A DNA stretch of 64,000 bases from Rotaria macrura (lineage: Eukaryota > Rotifera > Eurotatoria > Philodinida > Philodinidae): NCBI GenBank assembly GCA_900239685.1, contig OENT01000582.1:1-64000 (forward strand). Reading direction: 5' to 3'. The position numbers and the translations under genes are program-made. How positions within the stretch are numbered: position 1 is the stretch's first letter; each line of letters starts with the position of its first letter. The notes beneath the pieces are model-generated. The model saw only the letters and a list, made by a program, of their open reading frames with translations. It had not been told where the DNA came from and ran no database searches. Below are positions 39,992 through 51,189 of the stretch, in pieces.

Positions 39992-40775
39992 TCAAAGACG
40001 ATAAGCGTGATTGACTGCAAAGCGCTGTGGTCGAGCGAAACGTGGAGTTCGAGTGATCAATTGTTGGAGAGGACTCGCGGGAACCCGAAGGGGAAATTCT
40101 TTTTGTACGCTTTCTCTTGCTTGATAAAATAGCTGAGGTTTGGGGCCGTTATGTTGGGCACAAAAGTTTGGTATTGTCCAACACACGATACAAGAAAGAC
40201 AAGACAAAAATAGAAAAGCGAGGCCAAACATTGCAATTAATAGAGCACCAATGGCAAATTGAACTTGCTCTTGTTTATTTCTATTCGTTTTTATTGACAA
40301 AACCGGATGTTTTAAATATCGGTCGAGAACGGCTATCGACGTTAATAAACCAAAGAGAGTAAAAATAATGGCTAATATTATATATGGAATCAATAAAGAA
40401 AATGAAGGATGCGTTTTTTCTTTAACGGCAATCAATGTAAAAACACCGACAGTAACGACGAACAAGCCAATCCAAATGCCTCTCCCCGAACTTGGCCAAA
40501 TCGATTGTTCAGTTTGTGTTATCGTTTCTGATGCTTTACTTAAGTCGGCACCGGAGATCCCGATTAAGCACAGGCCAAGAAATATTATTAAACGAGCTAA
40601 GCTTTTCGCGGCATCTAGTTTTCGCCGATCGTGAAGCGATGAAAACACGCGCACACCGTAGTAACTATTGCAAGAGATTTTTAAAATTATCTCAAGAAAA
40701 TGTAATGCAATTCAAATCTCACCGAAGTTCAACTACTCGATTTTCATCGACGAAATGAGATCGAGACTCGGCCAT
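39992..40775 (-). CDS. Four-pass membrane protein (tetraspan type)
   Basis: Two exons, 40775-40723 and 40664-39992, with a 58-nt GT-AG intron (GTGAGATTT to GCAATAG) joined in phase 2; 241 aa. Exon 1 supplies the ATG and MAESRSHFVDENRVVEL; without it the frame has only a GTG. Four hydrophobic segments are evident at about 41-57 (LARLIIFLGLCLIGISG), 81-98 (IGLFVVTVGVFTLIAV), 107-132 (LLIPYIILAIIFTLFGLLTS) and 154-179 (IGALLIAMFGLAFLFLSCLS), with both ends on the same side. The last segment is Cys-rich and the C-tail (about 50 aa) is basic with many Arg and Pro. The layout resembles MS4A/CD20-like or other tetraspan families, but it lacks the CCG motif of true tetraspanins. No specific function can be assigned. 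Confidence 0.75.
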
Positions 40776-40923
40776 TCAACTGCCGTTTTTCTTCTTCTTT
40801 TCACGATAAATGTATTGAATGAATTCAAGTCGTCTACTTCTATTTCTTTTTCTTCTTCTTTTTCAACTTACTTCCTACGAATAAACGATGCGGAACGGCA
40901 AACATTCGTTTTCGTCAACACAT

Positions 40924-41016
40924 TTGACAGAACGAAAAAACTGAAAACATTAATTCGTTCTAATAGTTGCTCCTATTTGTTTCGAAATTGGCCGTGAAAA
41001 AGAAAACGAGAAAATC
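40924..41016. repeat. Dispersed about 93-bp repeat, copy A
   Basis: About 87% identical in direct orientation to 49275-49367 (both begin TTGACAGAACGAAAAAACTG). It lies about 150 nt upstream of the tetraspan gene start. No inverted termini seen. Confidence 0.75.
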
Positions 41017-43237
41017 ATGTTTCAGATTCAACGAAAGAAAGCTTTTCGGTGAGACGAGCACCTTTGCTGACAAATCAACACATTACACTTTCTTAAACTA
41101 GATCAAGAGTTGAATTATACGAAAAGTGATTTATATGCGTTTGCTAATCGTAGCAGCGGATTTGATAAATTCTATTTTCCCCTGGACTTCCTGCAGGTTA
41201 ACATTTAGCTTCTGTTTAACATTCGCTTTTCAAAATATTCAATCTAAGAGAAAAAGATGTGTGTTGCTTGGCTATTCGAATTGAACTTTTCCGATCAATA
41301 ACGTCATCGTTGGCATCTTTTTCGACAGTAAAAAATATTATATTCAATCAGAGCTTGACGTTCGTTAGACGATTCTACTACATTCATGATCGATTCGGTT
41401 TCTTGTTCTGGTGACTTCGATCAAATAAAAGCATGATGATCAAACGGTTAATTCAAACGATCGACCGACCGGCGGCTTTTTCTTTTCGTTTACGATTGTT
41501 CACTTTCTACCATTGAACACTTGTTTAATCGACACCAAAAATCGAACGTTACCAAGACGAAGAGAACATTTTGTCGAAATGAATTCCATCCGTAGAGTCC
41601 GACAACTCGATCAAACATCATTGGTCCACTCGATGAGTCATCAGCTCGTTTTGTTGACTAACTAATTATTAATCATTGATCGATACATTTTTTGACAAGG
41701 TTATTTCTTTCTTCCGAATTTCACTTTACACATGAGCTTTGCCACATTATCGAGTTAAATTCACTCAGTTATTTTTAAACTCATTTGAAACAAATAGGAA
41801 AACATCAGATTTTCAATTTAAACTCACGAGAAAAAATACAGAAATATTTTCCTTCCCTATTTTGACACGAATAATCGACGCCGAGCAGTTGAAAACCAGG
41901 GAGTAGCTTAATTCATTTCCACGTTGAAACTATGACTAAATTTTCTTTTTGCGTACATTGAAAAGAAAACATTCGCCGGTATCCAAAAGTTTGTTTCACT
42001 GTTTACGTTTCTCAAATCATCTTAAATCGATGAGACATGACGATTAAGAACCGACGTTTTATCCTTGACAGATAACTAGAAAACTAGACTTCGTCTAAGT
42101 ATAAGATTCACAGTCGTCAGAAAGACGAATACACAAGAGTTTAGATGTTTTATCAGAAGAGAACAACAAATTTAACCATCAACGATGGAGTTTTTTCACG
42201 TGAATGAAATTCTCAATGTCTAGTTTTCAATCATGTTGTGAAAGCGAGTGAATTTAGGAAAACAAATTTTGTTTAGAACGATGAATGAGATCTTTCAAAC
42301 CTCGTCGAACGAGTCAACAGTAAAATACCAGAGGCGAAGATCTCTGAAGTTGTATCTGGAACGGGAACGAAATTCTACTTCAAGTCTTCAATGCGAGATA
42401 TTTAGGAGAACCTTGCTCAGGGCAACCAACACTAGTTTTGCTAATGGAAGCGTTTAATTACGTGTAGAAGAGAAGTTATCACGTCAAAACATGAAAAATA
42501 ATGCACAGTCATGTGTTAATAGTGCGTGGTTGTCTAACCATTTTGAGAGGAAACTTGTTAAGATTAGCGAACTTTCGTTAAACGTTCTCGTTCGGGAATG
42601 AATATTAAAAACTGAAAACTTTCAATATCGAATAATGTTCTCTGTTTTAGGAATTTGCTAGAAGAAAAAACGAAAGTTTTCCGGAAAAATCTCATAATGA
42701 GGCTTCGACGCAGTTTCGTTACCTATTGGAAACGGTGAAAATCGAGCATCTCTATCTAGTGCATAGGAATATTTCTTGGAGAAATACTCAATTCTTCATT
42801 TAATCTCCAATCGATCTTAGTTTCTCGAGTATTATCCTTTTTAAGAAAAAGGCTTTACAAAGCTCGTTGTCTAGGATTATTTTCAAAACAATCGATTGTG
42901 TGGGGGAAACGTGTCGACTGTGATTGCGTTTTCAGCATTTCATTCGTTTAATTGAAAAATATCTCTCATTGCGGATGTGAAACTGTTGCAATGAGTCTCA
43001 AACAACGATGGAATAAGTGACCGGTCGAAGAGACGCTTTCTCTTTTCTGATCGATTCTATTTCAATAAAAGCAGATGTCGAAAGATTAATTCGAACATTT
43101 CAATAGATAATAAACCCGTCGTTCTTGTCTGATTCTGTTTCACTACTTGAATAGAGGGATCGTGTTTATATAAGACTTTATTTTATTTGGGAAAATTCGA
43201 AAATAAATTATAAAACGAGGAGTGAAAAAATCGTCGT
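41017..43237. other. Intergenic region without recognised gene
   Basis: No protein-like ORF. Its left end is upstream of the tetraspan gene and its right end holds poly(A) signals for the nuclear receptor (AATAAA on minus, 43177-43187). Confidence 0.5.
43177..43187 (-). promoter_or_regulatory. Tandem poly(A) signals of nuclear receptor gene
   Basis: Two overlapping AATAAA motifs on the minus strand, about 50-60 nt past the stop codon at 43238. Confidence 0.6.
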
Positions 43238-46107
43238 CTAAACAACATTTAAAACTGCCTGCATTATTGGCGCAAAGCGATCTAACGTATTCGTTGATTT
43301 TGTTTGCGTTTGAAAAAATTCTCGAAAATGCTTCGTGAACAATTGAACTCTCGTTATTTCACTGAGGATCTCGACGAATTGCTTCGAGCTTTTCCTTTCG
43401 CCCTGTTTGTAGACCAAATAATTCCAAGTTAATTCAATGTAATGAGATTGTGCGCGATGCACCGCCAATTCGTCGGCTAACAACGGTTCACTTTCACTCA
43501 TTGATAAGCCTCTCGAGAAAAGTAAGAGAATCATAATCAAGTTAATCAATATTGGGTCTTGCTTGGTCACTTTGGAAAACGCGCGGATGAAAGTCCTGAA
43601 ATGTTCGCGAATTCCACTCGTTCCGTAGCATAACTCGAAGAATTGACGACGTTTCAAAACATCTTCATTTTGCGAGCTGTTGAATTTTCCAGTTAGTGGA
43701 TTGAAGAAAAGGCATTTGTGTATTAGGTATAACGGAAGAAGATTATATTTGATTAGAGTGAATCGATCGTCGCTGTTTAAATTTTCGAATTCGTCGATAT
43801 GTTGAAAGAAATGAATTAACTTCAATGCTCTTTGACTGGCGAATTGCGACCAGGTGACTAATGCTGATATGTGATCCGACGCTTCGAATGATCGACATAA
43901 ATAATTGGCATTTTCGAATATTGACATGTAAATTTGTTGAATCTGTTCTATACTCGACCAATCTTCAATTGAAAGACTCTCATACGAGACATCGGTTAAT
44001 TCAATGTTTTGTTCGTCAGTCTCATCGCCATTCTCGGTTTCCATTAAAAGCTAAAACAGATCATGTTCAACGTGTTCTACTCCCGTACACCGTTCAATGT
44101 CAATAGGGAACTAAGACTTCGTTGTCAAGTCAACAAATCGATTTCGATTTCGGTACAATTTATATTCTTTATTCCCGATGCCGTCTCCCGAAGAGTCATT
44201 AATAAAATACTCCCGGAACTAAACTATGGATTCCTTCGATATGCCAATGGTTCGAACAGATCGTCTGAGTGCTGCTCAATGCTTTGTCAAGGATAGGTCG
44301 GCTATTTGAACGAATACGGACTTACGAAGAATTTTTCAACGGTAGAGAAAGCCAACTCCTTTTTGCCTTTTGTAACAATGCGGAGAAGATGAGCACCGAA
44401 ATCGATTCCATTTTATTTGAATCGTACGAAAATAGAGGAATTTATCCAATGTAAACTACTTGTTATTAGACAGATTTTTAGTTTTAAAAATCGATTATTT
44501 TCAGTTCCTAGTAAAAGATGCCCTGAGGATATTACATACATGGTAAACATTATTTGAACTGGTTATGTCATCAGGTGTACCTAAATAAATATTCATGTTG
44601 ATCGTAATTTCTTTCCGTTTCTTCAAACATGACTCCGGATTCATGTTGGATCGTACTTATTCTCATTCGCAAGAAAGCTCTCACAAAACTTTCAACACAC
44701 AGCCACCCGACGAGCAGATATAGATGACTCTATTTGTTTAAAAATACGATCCACATCTATATATATATATATATATATATATGAGGCTTGTAGAAAGCGA
44801 ATGATTGCTTTTAAAAAGTTCAACTCTTCCAAAATTCAACTTGTTGTGGTGCTCATCTTTTGAGGACAAACTGACAATGCTAAATATTCTTTTTCAGTAA
44901 TCAGTATCTCATGAAGTTCACTGTTAAAACGCTTCGCGAGGTTTTGCAATTTCATGTCTACTTGAACTTGCATAACTGGTCTACGAATGTCGAGCCCAGC
45001 TGATGTGACAGGGTGACGAGGTAACACAATGTGCACCCACACCCTCTTTCATCAACTTGACCTTTTCTATCTTTGTGCATAATGCTTTTCAAGGCTAAGA
45101 GAATCTGCTTCCCTCAAGATAAAAGACTCTGTTGTCGAAATGTTTTCTCTTTATTCTCGATAATCAAACTCTGCTCGATGTTTCGATGCTAAGTACTGTT
45201 TCGCTAGTTTTCGAACAATAGTCAAGTCTGTTTCTGTTCCCACTAGAGAATAAATCGGCGAATAATTTTCTCTTCTTCGTTTTAGTGAATGGGGAAAGAA
45301 GGAATTTAAACGAGAAGACTGTTTTTGGCGGATAACTAACTCGGTCGATTTCGTGAATCGATTGCGAAACGTGATGATTCATTGTTGGCGATTGGGCTGC
45401 TCCAACGGTTTGATCGTCATTCAGCAAAAGCCGATTTTCTTCAATGCGTTCTCGTCGTTTTTGTTTTTCTTCTTCAGTCAGAATGAAATCTTTTCTCATT
45501 CCCATGGCAAAACATTTTTCTAATCGACAGCGCTGACATTTTCGATGATTCGCCGAACTTATTGAACACTTCTTTTGTCCCGTTCGACAACGAACTCGTT
45601 CCTAGAACATCGTTTTCTATGAACTGAAAGCAAAAGCAAAGGGATTATAGTTGCTAACCAGATTGTGCTGCGCGTTCCGACGGAAGAATGCTTTGCACGA
45701 CGCACATGTAAGAACATCGTAATTGAAACCGATGGCACAATCTCCGCAAATAACGCAAACTAGATCGAGATCTTTTTTTGATATTTTCGACAATTTCGTC
45801 CGACTATGCCGAGGAGAACTGAGAACTCGTTTGTATATTTGATCATTGGTTGAGTTCTAAAGAGAAACGAAAGAAAAAAACGCTTTTATTATTCACATGA
45901 ATCGTTGAAATGGAGACGAGAAATGCGGCGAACCAGCTGCGAAAGTTGGGCAAGGAAAGTGAGGTCGAGTAATTGATTGCTGTCTTTCGATATTGAATTG
46001 TTTCCATCTAAATCGATGATCTGAGTGTTTCCTAATTTGTTCGTCGATAATTGATTAATAAGGTCTTCATTTGAAGTTATTATTATCATTTTTGTCGGAT
46101 TACTCAT
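43238..46107 (-). CDS. Nuclear hormone receptor (DBD + LBD)
   Basis: Four-exon model of 481 aa: 46107-45934, 45856-45659, 45601-45341, 44050-43238, all phase 0. Residues 92-149 are a C4-C4 zinc-finger DNA-binding domain: Cys92, 95, 109, 112 ([14 protein letters not shown]) and Cys129, 136, 146, 149, followed by [15 protein letters not shown]. The P-box begins CASCK rather than the EGCKG/EGCKA common in vertebrate receptors. Residues about 211-481 are a ligand-binding domain; [19 protein letters not shown] and the following [15 protein letters not shown] match the helix 3-5 signature. Expected role is ligand-regulated transcription in the nucleus. Exon 1 is the least certain: donor CTG|GTTCGC keeps frame, whereas the better-looking CAT|GTGAAT does not. 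The exon 3 donor (CGA|GTTAGT) is also inferred; an open frame continues to 45164. Confidence 0.87.
44051..45340 (-). other. Long intron of nuclear receptor with LBD-like relic
   Basis: About 1.3 kb between the DNA-binding and ligand-binding exons. A minus-strand ORF at 44836-45042 ends with a helix ([19 protein letters not shown]) that loosely resembles a receptor helix 7-8 region; it may be an exon relic, but the similarity is weak. A (TA)n run lies at 44757-44782. Confidence 0.4.
44757..44782. repeat. (TA)n microsatellite
   Basis: Thirteen TA units, inside the nuclear receptor intron. Confidence 0.9.
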
Positions 46108-47574
46108 ATTTTCTCTTTTCTACAAAAGGCAACGTCAATGCGTCGACTCTAAAAGTTTATCTGCTTGTCTTCTTCTGGTAAACTCATACAAAACTAAGCC
46201 GTTGTTATATAAGCGAACAACAGTCTTGACTAAACAAAAGAAAGAGAAAGAGAAAGAATCTGCTTCTGTTCTATCTCAACCACTTTCTATGATGCGAAGA
46301 GAAAAAATGAGTAGAACGAACTATTTACATAACAATGTCTAACTCAAGGTAAAGTGTTATCATCAGTTGGCGTGACAGACAACTATAAGTGCATCACTCT
46401 TTTCGTAAAATAACTACGCAATTGTGTCACTTTTTAAATAAGAAATGACCCATTTCGTTCATTCTCTTTCCGTTCTCAAATAGAAAACCGGAAGGTTTTC
46501 TCAATTCGATCAATCTCCACTTACGCATCAAAACTGTTCTTCTCTCTTTTATTCTACCAACTAGAAAGTTTCCTTTGTCAAGATTAATTCAATCAGCCTC
46601 TGACTCTGAAATTAACTCGACCAAACAACCGACAGCAAGAATAAATAATGCCGACGATTTCCATTGTCTTTCAATCGATCGAACGAAGTTTTGCTGTGCA
46701 ATTGAGGAAGTTTCGAAGATGTGTTTTCACACGAGAGAACCTCTAACATGTATATATTTATTCTCTTGAAGTGCAACGCTTGATTTCAACGTAAACACTC
46801 TAGTCATGACATATCGTTCGAGAGTACCATTGAGCAGCGAATGGAGATACGCTTGACTTCATCTGTCGTCTAGTTGAAGAAAACGATGAGACAAGACAAT
46901 TCGATTGAAACGACTTTTTCCGACTGTCTTTTGATCAAGACGGTGAATCTATTCATGACTTTTCTCCGCTAATATTTCGCTTTTCACTGCACTAGCCGTT
47001 TAGGATTCCGACCTGAAGCCTTGCACCCAGATATACATCTCACAGTAAGACGATCTTGCCAACTCAATCTTACAACTTCTACAGTCGACACTGTTCCAGA
47101 TATGACATTTGCAAGATCTCGATCTTCTACGTAGCATCGATGCCAAGTGTTCCCATTTGAACGAGAATTATCCTTCGAACAGCATTCGTTGAAGAATTCT
47201 GACGCTTGAGAACACAACGTTGCTTAACTGCAGTTTTCGTTTCGACGAACTTTCAGATCGAAATTCACAACCAACTAAACGTGCTGCCGAATGAGATATC
47301 AACTGAGAATATTCATGACGAACTCCATAGCACCGAAGTCAGACACTATGAAAACAATGACCTTGAAGCATTCTGTCCCAGTTTCATGACCTTTTACTCC
47401 TGAATTCAACACGAATTCAACAACTGTCATGTCCGCGTTTTCACGTTGATGTGTATCTTCTAATATTTATTTCTTATTCCCCTTCGTTATCCAATTCACT
47501 TATATCTCGTTGCGCGTAACTAAACAGTGCAATATAAAAACAATAGACTTTCTCCCGTCATAATATCATCGCAT
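46108..47574. other. Intergenic region with one paralogous fragment
   Basis: Upstream of the nuclear receptor. The plus-strand segment 46660-46769 encodes HCLSIDRTKFCCAIEE and is similar to the minus-strand exon 48983-48805. Otherwise no gene was recognised. Confidence 0.45.
46660..46769 (+). pseudogene. Fragment paralogous to the exon at 48805-48983
   Basis: The frame (open from about 46575) shares a spaced pattern with the minus-strand exon: HC, two residues, IDRT, F, C, I, S, C, then IY and F about twelve residues on. It stops at TGA soon after and has no clear start or donor. Probably a decayed copy in inverted orientation. Confidence 0.35.
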
Positions 47575-47583
47575 CCTTTTTAG
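47575..47583. repeat. Target-site duplication, left copy
   Basis: CCTTTTTAG, identical to 48586-48594. Confidence 0.75.
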
Positions 47584-48585
47584 GGTGACCCGACAGTTGA
47601 GCCCCGACAGTTGAGCCCCCCGACAGTTGAGCCTCCTGACAGTTGAGCTCCCGACAATAGAGCTCCCGACAATTGAGCCTCGTATCAAGAAAAAAGTAAA
47701 GTAATAGAACAAGATAATTTTATTTGAATAAATCTGCACTCGTATCAAAAATTAAATAGAGTTCTTGCTCGTTTAAAATACAAATCGCTTGAGATTAAAT
47801 GAAAAGTTGAAACTAACTGTTGTCATTGTTCATCCGATAGCTCGTATTTCGCTCGCTTTTTTAATTCAGCAACCGCAGCTTGCTACTGTTCAGCCATTAT
47901 CGAATTCGCGGGCTGTTAAATTTTCAAGTCTTTGATAGATTTATAGATTCATGGGTTTCCTCACGCTCAGTACTAAACAAAATTTATGTGCAACTCTCTT
48001 GTGAAAATAGATCATGGATCACACTACTTGAATAGCTCTGTACCAGCATTCTGATGAGTTGTTTGTTCAACGTAGCCGATACTTCAATCTTGAAAAACAC
48101 TTCTACATCGAATTTGAAAAGCGAGGAGCACAACGTCGATTGTTTCGAAATGAAGGCTCCAAAAATTATCGTCGAAACAGACGACAAATTCTAAGCTAGA
48201 CATCATAATAGATATTTGCGAATACTTGTCCATTTCTGTAGAGATAGTCATCGTATTCGTAGACGCAAGTATCAAGGAATCATTCACAACATGATAAGTG
48301 GCAGGTTTAAAAGAATTTTCAAACTTCATCTAAGCACATGAGTAGATGTTGATCTGTATATTGCCTTATGCATCAATGAAGGCTCAANGGCTCAACTGTC
48401 GGGGCTCAATTGTCGGGAGCTCAACTGTCGGGGCTCAATTGTCGGGAGCTCAACTGTCGGGAGCTCAACTGTCGGGGGCTCAATTGTCGGGAGCTCAATT
48501 GTCGGGAGCTCAATTGTCGGGAGCTCAATTGTCGGGAGCTCAACTGTCGGGGCTCAATTGTCGGGAGCTCAACTGTCGGTGTACC
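47584..48585. mobile_element. 1002-bp fold-back element, Mutator-like size of target duplication
   Basis: Both ends are arrays of a roughly 15-bp unit in opposite orientation: about 6 copies of CGACAGTTGAGCCC on the left (47590-47680) and 13 copies of GCTCAACTGTCGGGA on the right (48389-48580). Outer termini are GGTGACCCGACAG and, as reverse complement, GGTACACCGACAG. The element is flanked by a perfect 9-bp direct repeat CCTTTTTAG. A 9-bp duplication with long terminal repeats is typical of Mutator-like elements, so a non-autonomous MULE or foldback element is inferred. The roughly 700-bp interior encodes no recognisable transposase. One ambiguous base (48388) sits at the start of the right array, where repeat collapse in assembly is possible. 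Confidence 0.75.
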
Positions 48586-48594
48586 CCTTTTTAG
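48586..48594. repeat. Target-site duplication, right copy
   Basis: CCTTTTTAG, matching 47575-47583. On the minus strand it directly follows a strong splice-acceptor-like sequence (CATCTCAACTAG). Confidence 0.75.
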
Positions 48595-48804
48595 CTAGTT
48601 GAGATGAGAGAGAGATAGAAAGATGAAAGAGAACGAACACGAGTTGTTCGATCAAAAGAAAAGGAACGAAAGTATACCAGAGAAACAAAGTATACACTAA
48701 CGAACGACTAAGAGAACGAACGAAAATAAACAAAACATGTATTATGGTATATCATTCATCATTCATACCATAACAACGACTAGTATTCTTGTCGAGATAC
48801 TCAC

Positions 48805-48983
48805 CACACCCGACGTTCCGTTGTCGAAGCCAATAATGCTGTTTTAAAAGCGTATATCTCTTCATGCTTCTCATTTGATAAACAAAACTGTGAAGTCTTG
48901 TTGATCGTGCAGAAAAAATTCGTTCGATCGATTCCAAAACAGTGTGAATTCGAGATTTTTTCCTTGTCGTGTTGACGCTTCAT
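48805..48983 (-). CDS. Exon of a small unrecognised protein
   Basis: ATG 48983, open for 59 codons, ending at donor TG|GTGAGTATC (phase 2). Contains HCFGIDRTNFFCTINK and HEEIYAFKTALLAST. The nearest good acceptor downstream (minus strand) is at 48595, exactly at the edge of the fold-back element's target duplication; splicing there would give TGC then a TAA stop. So this may be a short gene whose terminal exon was hit by the transposon, or the first exon of something longer. Paralogous fragment at 46660-46769. Confidence 0.4.
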
Positions 48984-49473
48984 TCTGTATTCATTTAAAT
49001 TTCAAACACAATGATTCTCTAAATGCCACGCGATACATTCGTCGGCCGGTTACAATCTTCGTTTTGTCGTTCCACGTCTGATTATCTCATTGAGCAAAGA
49101 GTAACTTAGATTTTTATTGTTTCGCTTGTGTCTCGATCAACGTTTCAATCTAGTTGTAGATGACGAGACCAATCCTACTAGAAGAAAATAACCTACGACG
49201 GATTATTAACTAGCACTGTAAATTTTCTTCATCGATACTTACTTTCAACACAGACATACTTCTACCCTTGTCGGTTGACAGAACGAAAAAACTGAAAACA
49301 TTAATTCTTTTTAATAGTTGCTCCTTTTCTTTCCGAGATTGGTCGTGAAGAAGAAAAGGAGAAACACTTTAATGAAAAAGCGTTTCGTTTTATATTTCTG
49401 AAAAACTCAATGATTTTGCATTGATAATCGGTCTCGTTCGATAGTTACCCTGAACAAAACATTGAAAATGTAA
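48984..49473. other. Intergenic segment with repeat copy B
   Basis: Contains the dispersed repeat 49275-49367 (copy of 40924-41016), about 290 nt upstream of the ATG at 48983. Nothing else recognised. Confidence 0.5.
49275..49367. repeat. Dispersed about 93-bp repeat, copy B
   Basis: Direct-orientation match, about 87% by eye, to 40924-41016. As with copy A, it lies upstream of a minus-strand ATG. Confidence 0.75.
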
Positions 49474-49481
49474 GTATCGAC
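49474..49481. repeat. hAT target-site duplication, left
   Basis: GTATCGAC, identical to 51182-51189. Confidence 0.85.
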
Positions 49482-51181
49482 CAGAGATGTCCATCGCGGC
49501 TGGTACTGTGCCGCTGCCGCGCTGGTACCGCGACGTTATAAATAGTACGATCTACATGAAGTTCTCTGTTCTCTAATAAAAAATCGATTATATAGCATAC
49601 AATTCGTACGAATTATTAGGTCAAATATCAGTATATAAGGAAATGGACAAAAATCATGCATTTATTAGAGCTTCAATTGAGTAAAGAACATACTGTGAGT
49701 AAGCGAGAACACCTGTAAACTTGAAATATTTAAGCCCCCCGCCCCTCAAAAAAAGTCAATTTTCGGGAAAATTCGGAAACTGAGATAAATGCACCAGAAG
49801 ATAGCCCGTTCTTCGCTCTTTCAGAATCACTATAGTTTTTTTTCCAAAGACCATTTTTGACCGAAGTTTTTAGTGATCTTTGAGAGGTCCTCTATGTCAA
49901 AAACGGTTTCAGAGTAACGGCAGTATAATTAGGTCTTTGATCTCTAAATACTGATTAATTAATTAATAATTAATTAAGCGCTCAGCGTGTGTAGAATTAA
50001 AAGTTACATTGGACAAGTTAGGTCAGTTTCCTCAAAAACCGCGTGAAAATTGCAGAAAATTTTAAAAAACAGCAAAAAATTTTCGAAAAAATGTTTTTAT
50101 GTTTTTCTCAAAATCATGTTTTTCCATTTTCCATCCTAGTTATTTTGCCTTCAGCTATGTTTTTTCGAAAATTGTTTTTTACCATTCGATAGAGCATGCA
50201 AAGGCGCAGGGCATCTCGTGCTCCGATTTTTNNNNNNNNNNNNNNNNNNNNNNNNNNNNNNNNNNNNNNNNNNNNNNNNNNNNNNNNNNNNNNNNNNNNN
50301 NNNNNNNNNNNNNNNNNNNNNNNNNNNNNNNNNNNNNNNNNNNNNNNNNNNNNNNNNNNNNNNNNNNNNNNNNNNNNNNNNNNNNNNNNNNNNNNNNNNN
50401 NNNNNNNNNNNNNNNNNNNNNNNNNNNNNNNNNNNNNNNNNNNNNNNNNNNNNNNNNNNNNNNNNNNNNNNNNNNNNNNNNNNNNNNNNNNNNNNNNNNN
50501 NNNNNNNNNNNNNNNNNNNNNNNNGGGTGCTTAATTAAGTAGAAAGCATTGTATGAATAAAATAGAGTATTCTTATTTCGTTTGAATAGCTGATATTTTA
50601 GCATTGACAAAGCGAGAGACTATAGCAACTTACAGAAAGCAACTGGCCCTATGGAAACATTATTTGATATGCGCACGAAGCACTTGAGAATCTTGACTAA
50701 GAAACTCATGCGCTATAAATAAATCTTGAGGTCTGGCTAGCTGGACGGTATGGAGAAAAGGTTCGCCTTATGTGACTATATAGTAGTAAATGAATGAAAT
50801 AATATAGATTACAATATTTAAAATAAAATATCTGCCATTTAAAATTCTTACATCTAATGATGATTGAAACATTTTCGTTTGTATAGTTATGCATGTCCAT
50901 TATAAATGAGGTAGAATATAAATTCTTGAAAATCTAGTAGCATGGTCCTACATCAAGTCATCATATAATTACGTGATGCCAATGTTCATATATCAGTTAT
51001 ATGATTAAAGAGCAATGAAAATGAACTAATTGAGAAAGGAAAAATTGGTTTGCTTTGAATCAAACTGAAACAATCTACGTACGTATTGTAGGTTCTATAG
51101 AAAAAGTGAAATTTCAACCGCTGCCGCGCCGCTACAGTCACAGCGGTAGCGGCAGCGGCAGCACCGCTATGGACATCTCTG
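49482..51181. mobile_element. hAT-like element, about 1.7 kb, contains assembly gap
   Basis: Terminal inverted repeats start CAGAGATGTCCAT (left) and, as reverse complement, CAGAGATGTCCAT (right), flanked by a perfect 8-bp duplication GTATCGAC. An 8-bp duplication and a CAG-start terminus define hAT elements. Just inside the ends are GC-rich CCGCTGCCGC-type subterminal repeats, in contrast to the AT-rich interior. The N run 50232-50524 lies inside, so the true length is unknown. No transposase is visible on either side of the gap, so probably non-autonomous. Confidence 0.85.
50232..50524. other. Assembly gap (293 N)
   Basis: Unresolved bases inside the hAT-like element. ORFs spanning it are artefacts. 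Confidence 1.
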
Positions 51182-51189
51182 GTATCGAC
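51182..51189. repeat. hAT target-site duplication, right
   Basis: GTATCGAC, matching 49474-49481. Confidence 0.85.

Noticed and set aside
48346..48598. Long ORFs of repeated QLSGA / LNCRE units
   Set aside because: They are readings of the tandem-repeat terminus of the fold-back element and include an ambiguous base.
50099..50610. Several long ORFs on both strands
   Set aside because: They run through the N gap and have no real sequence.
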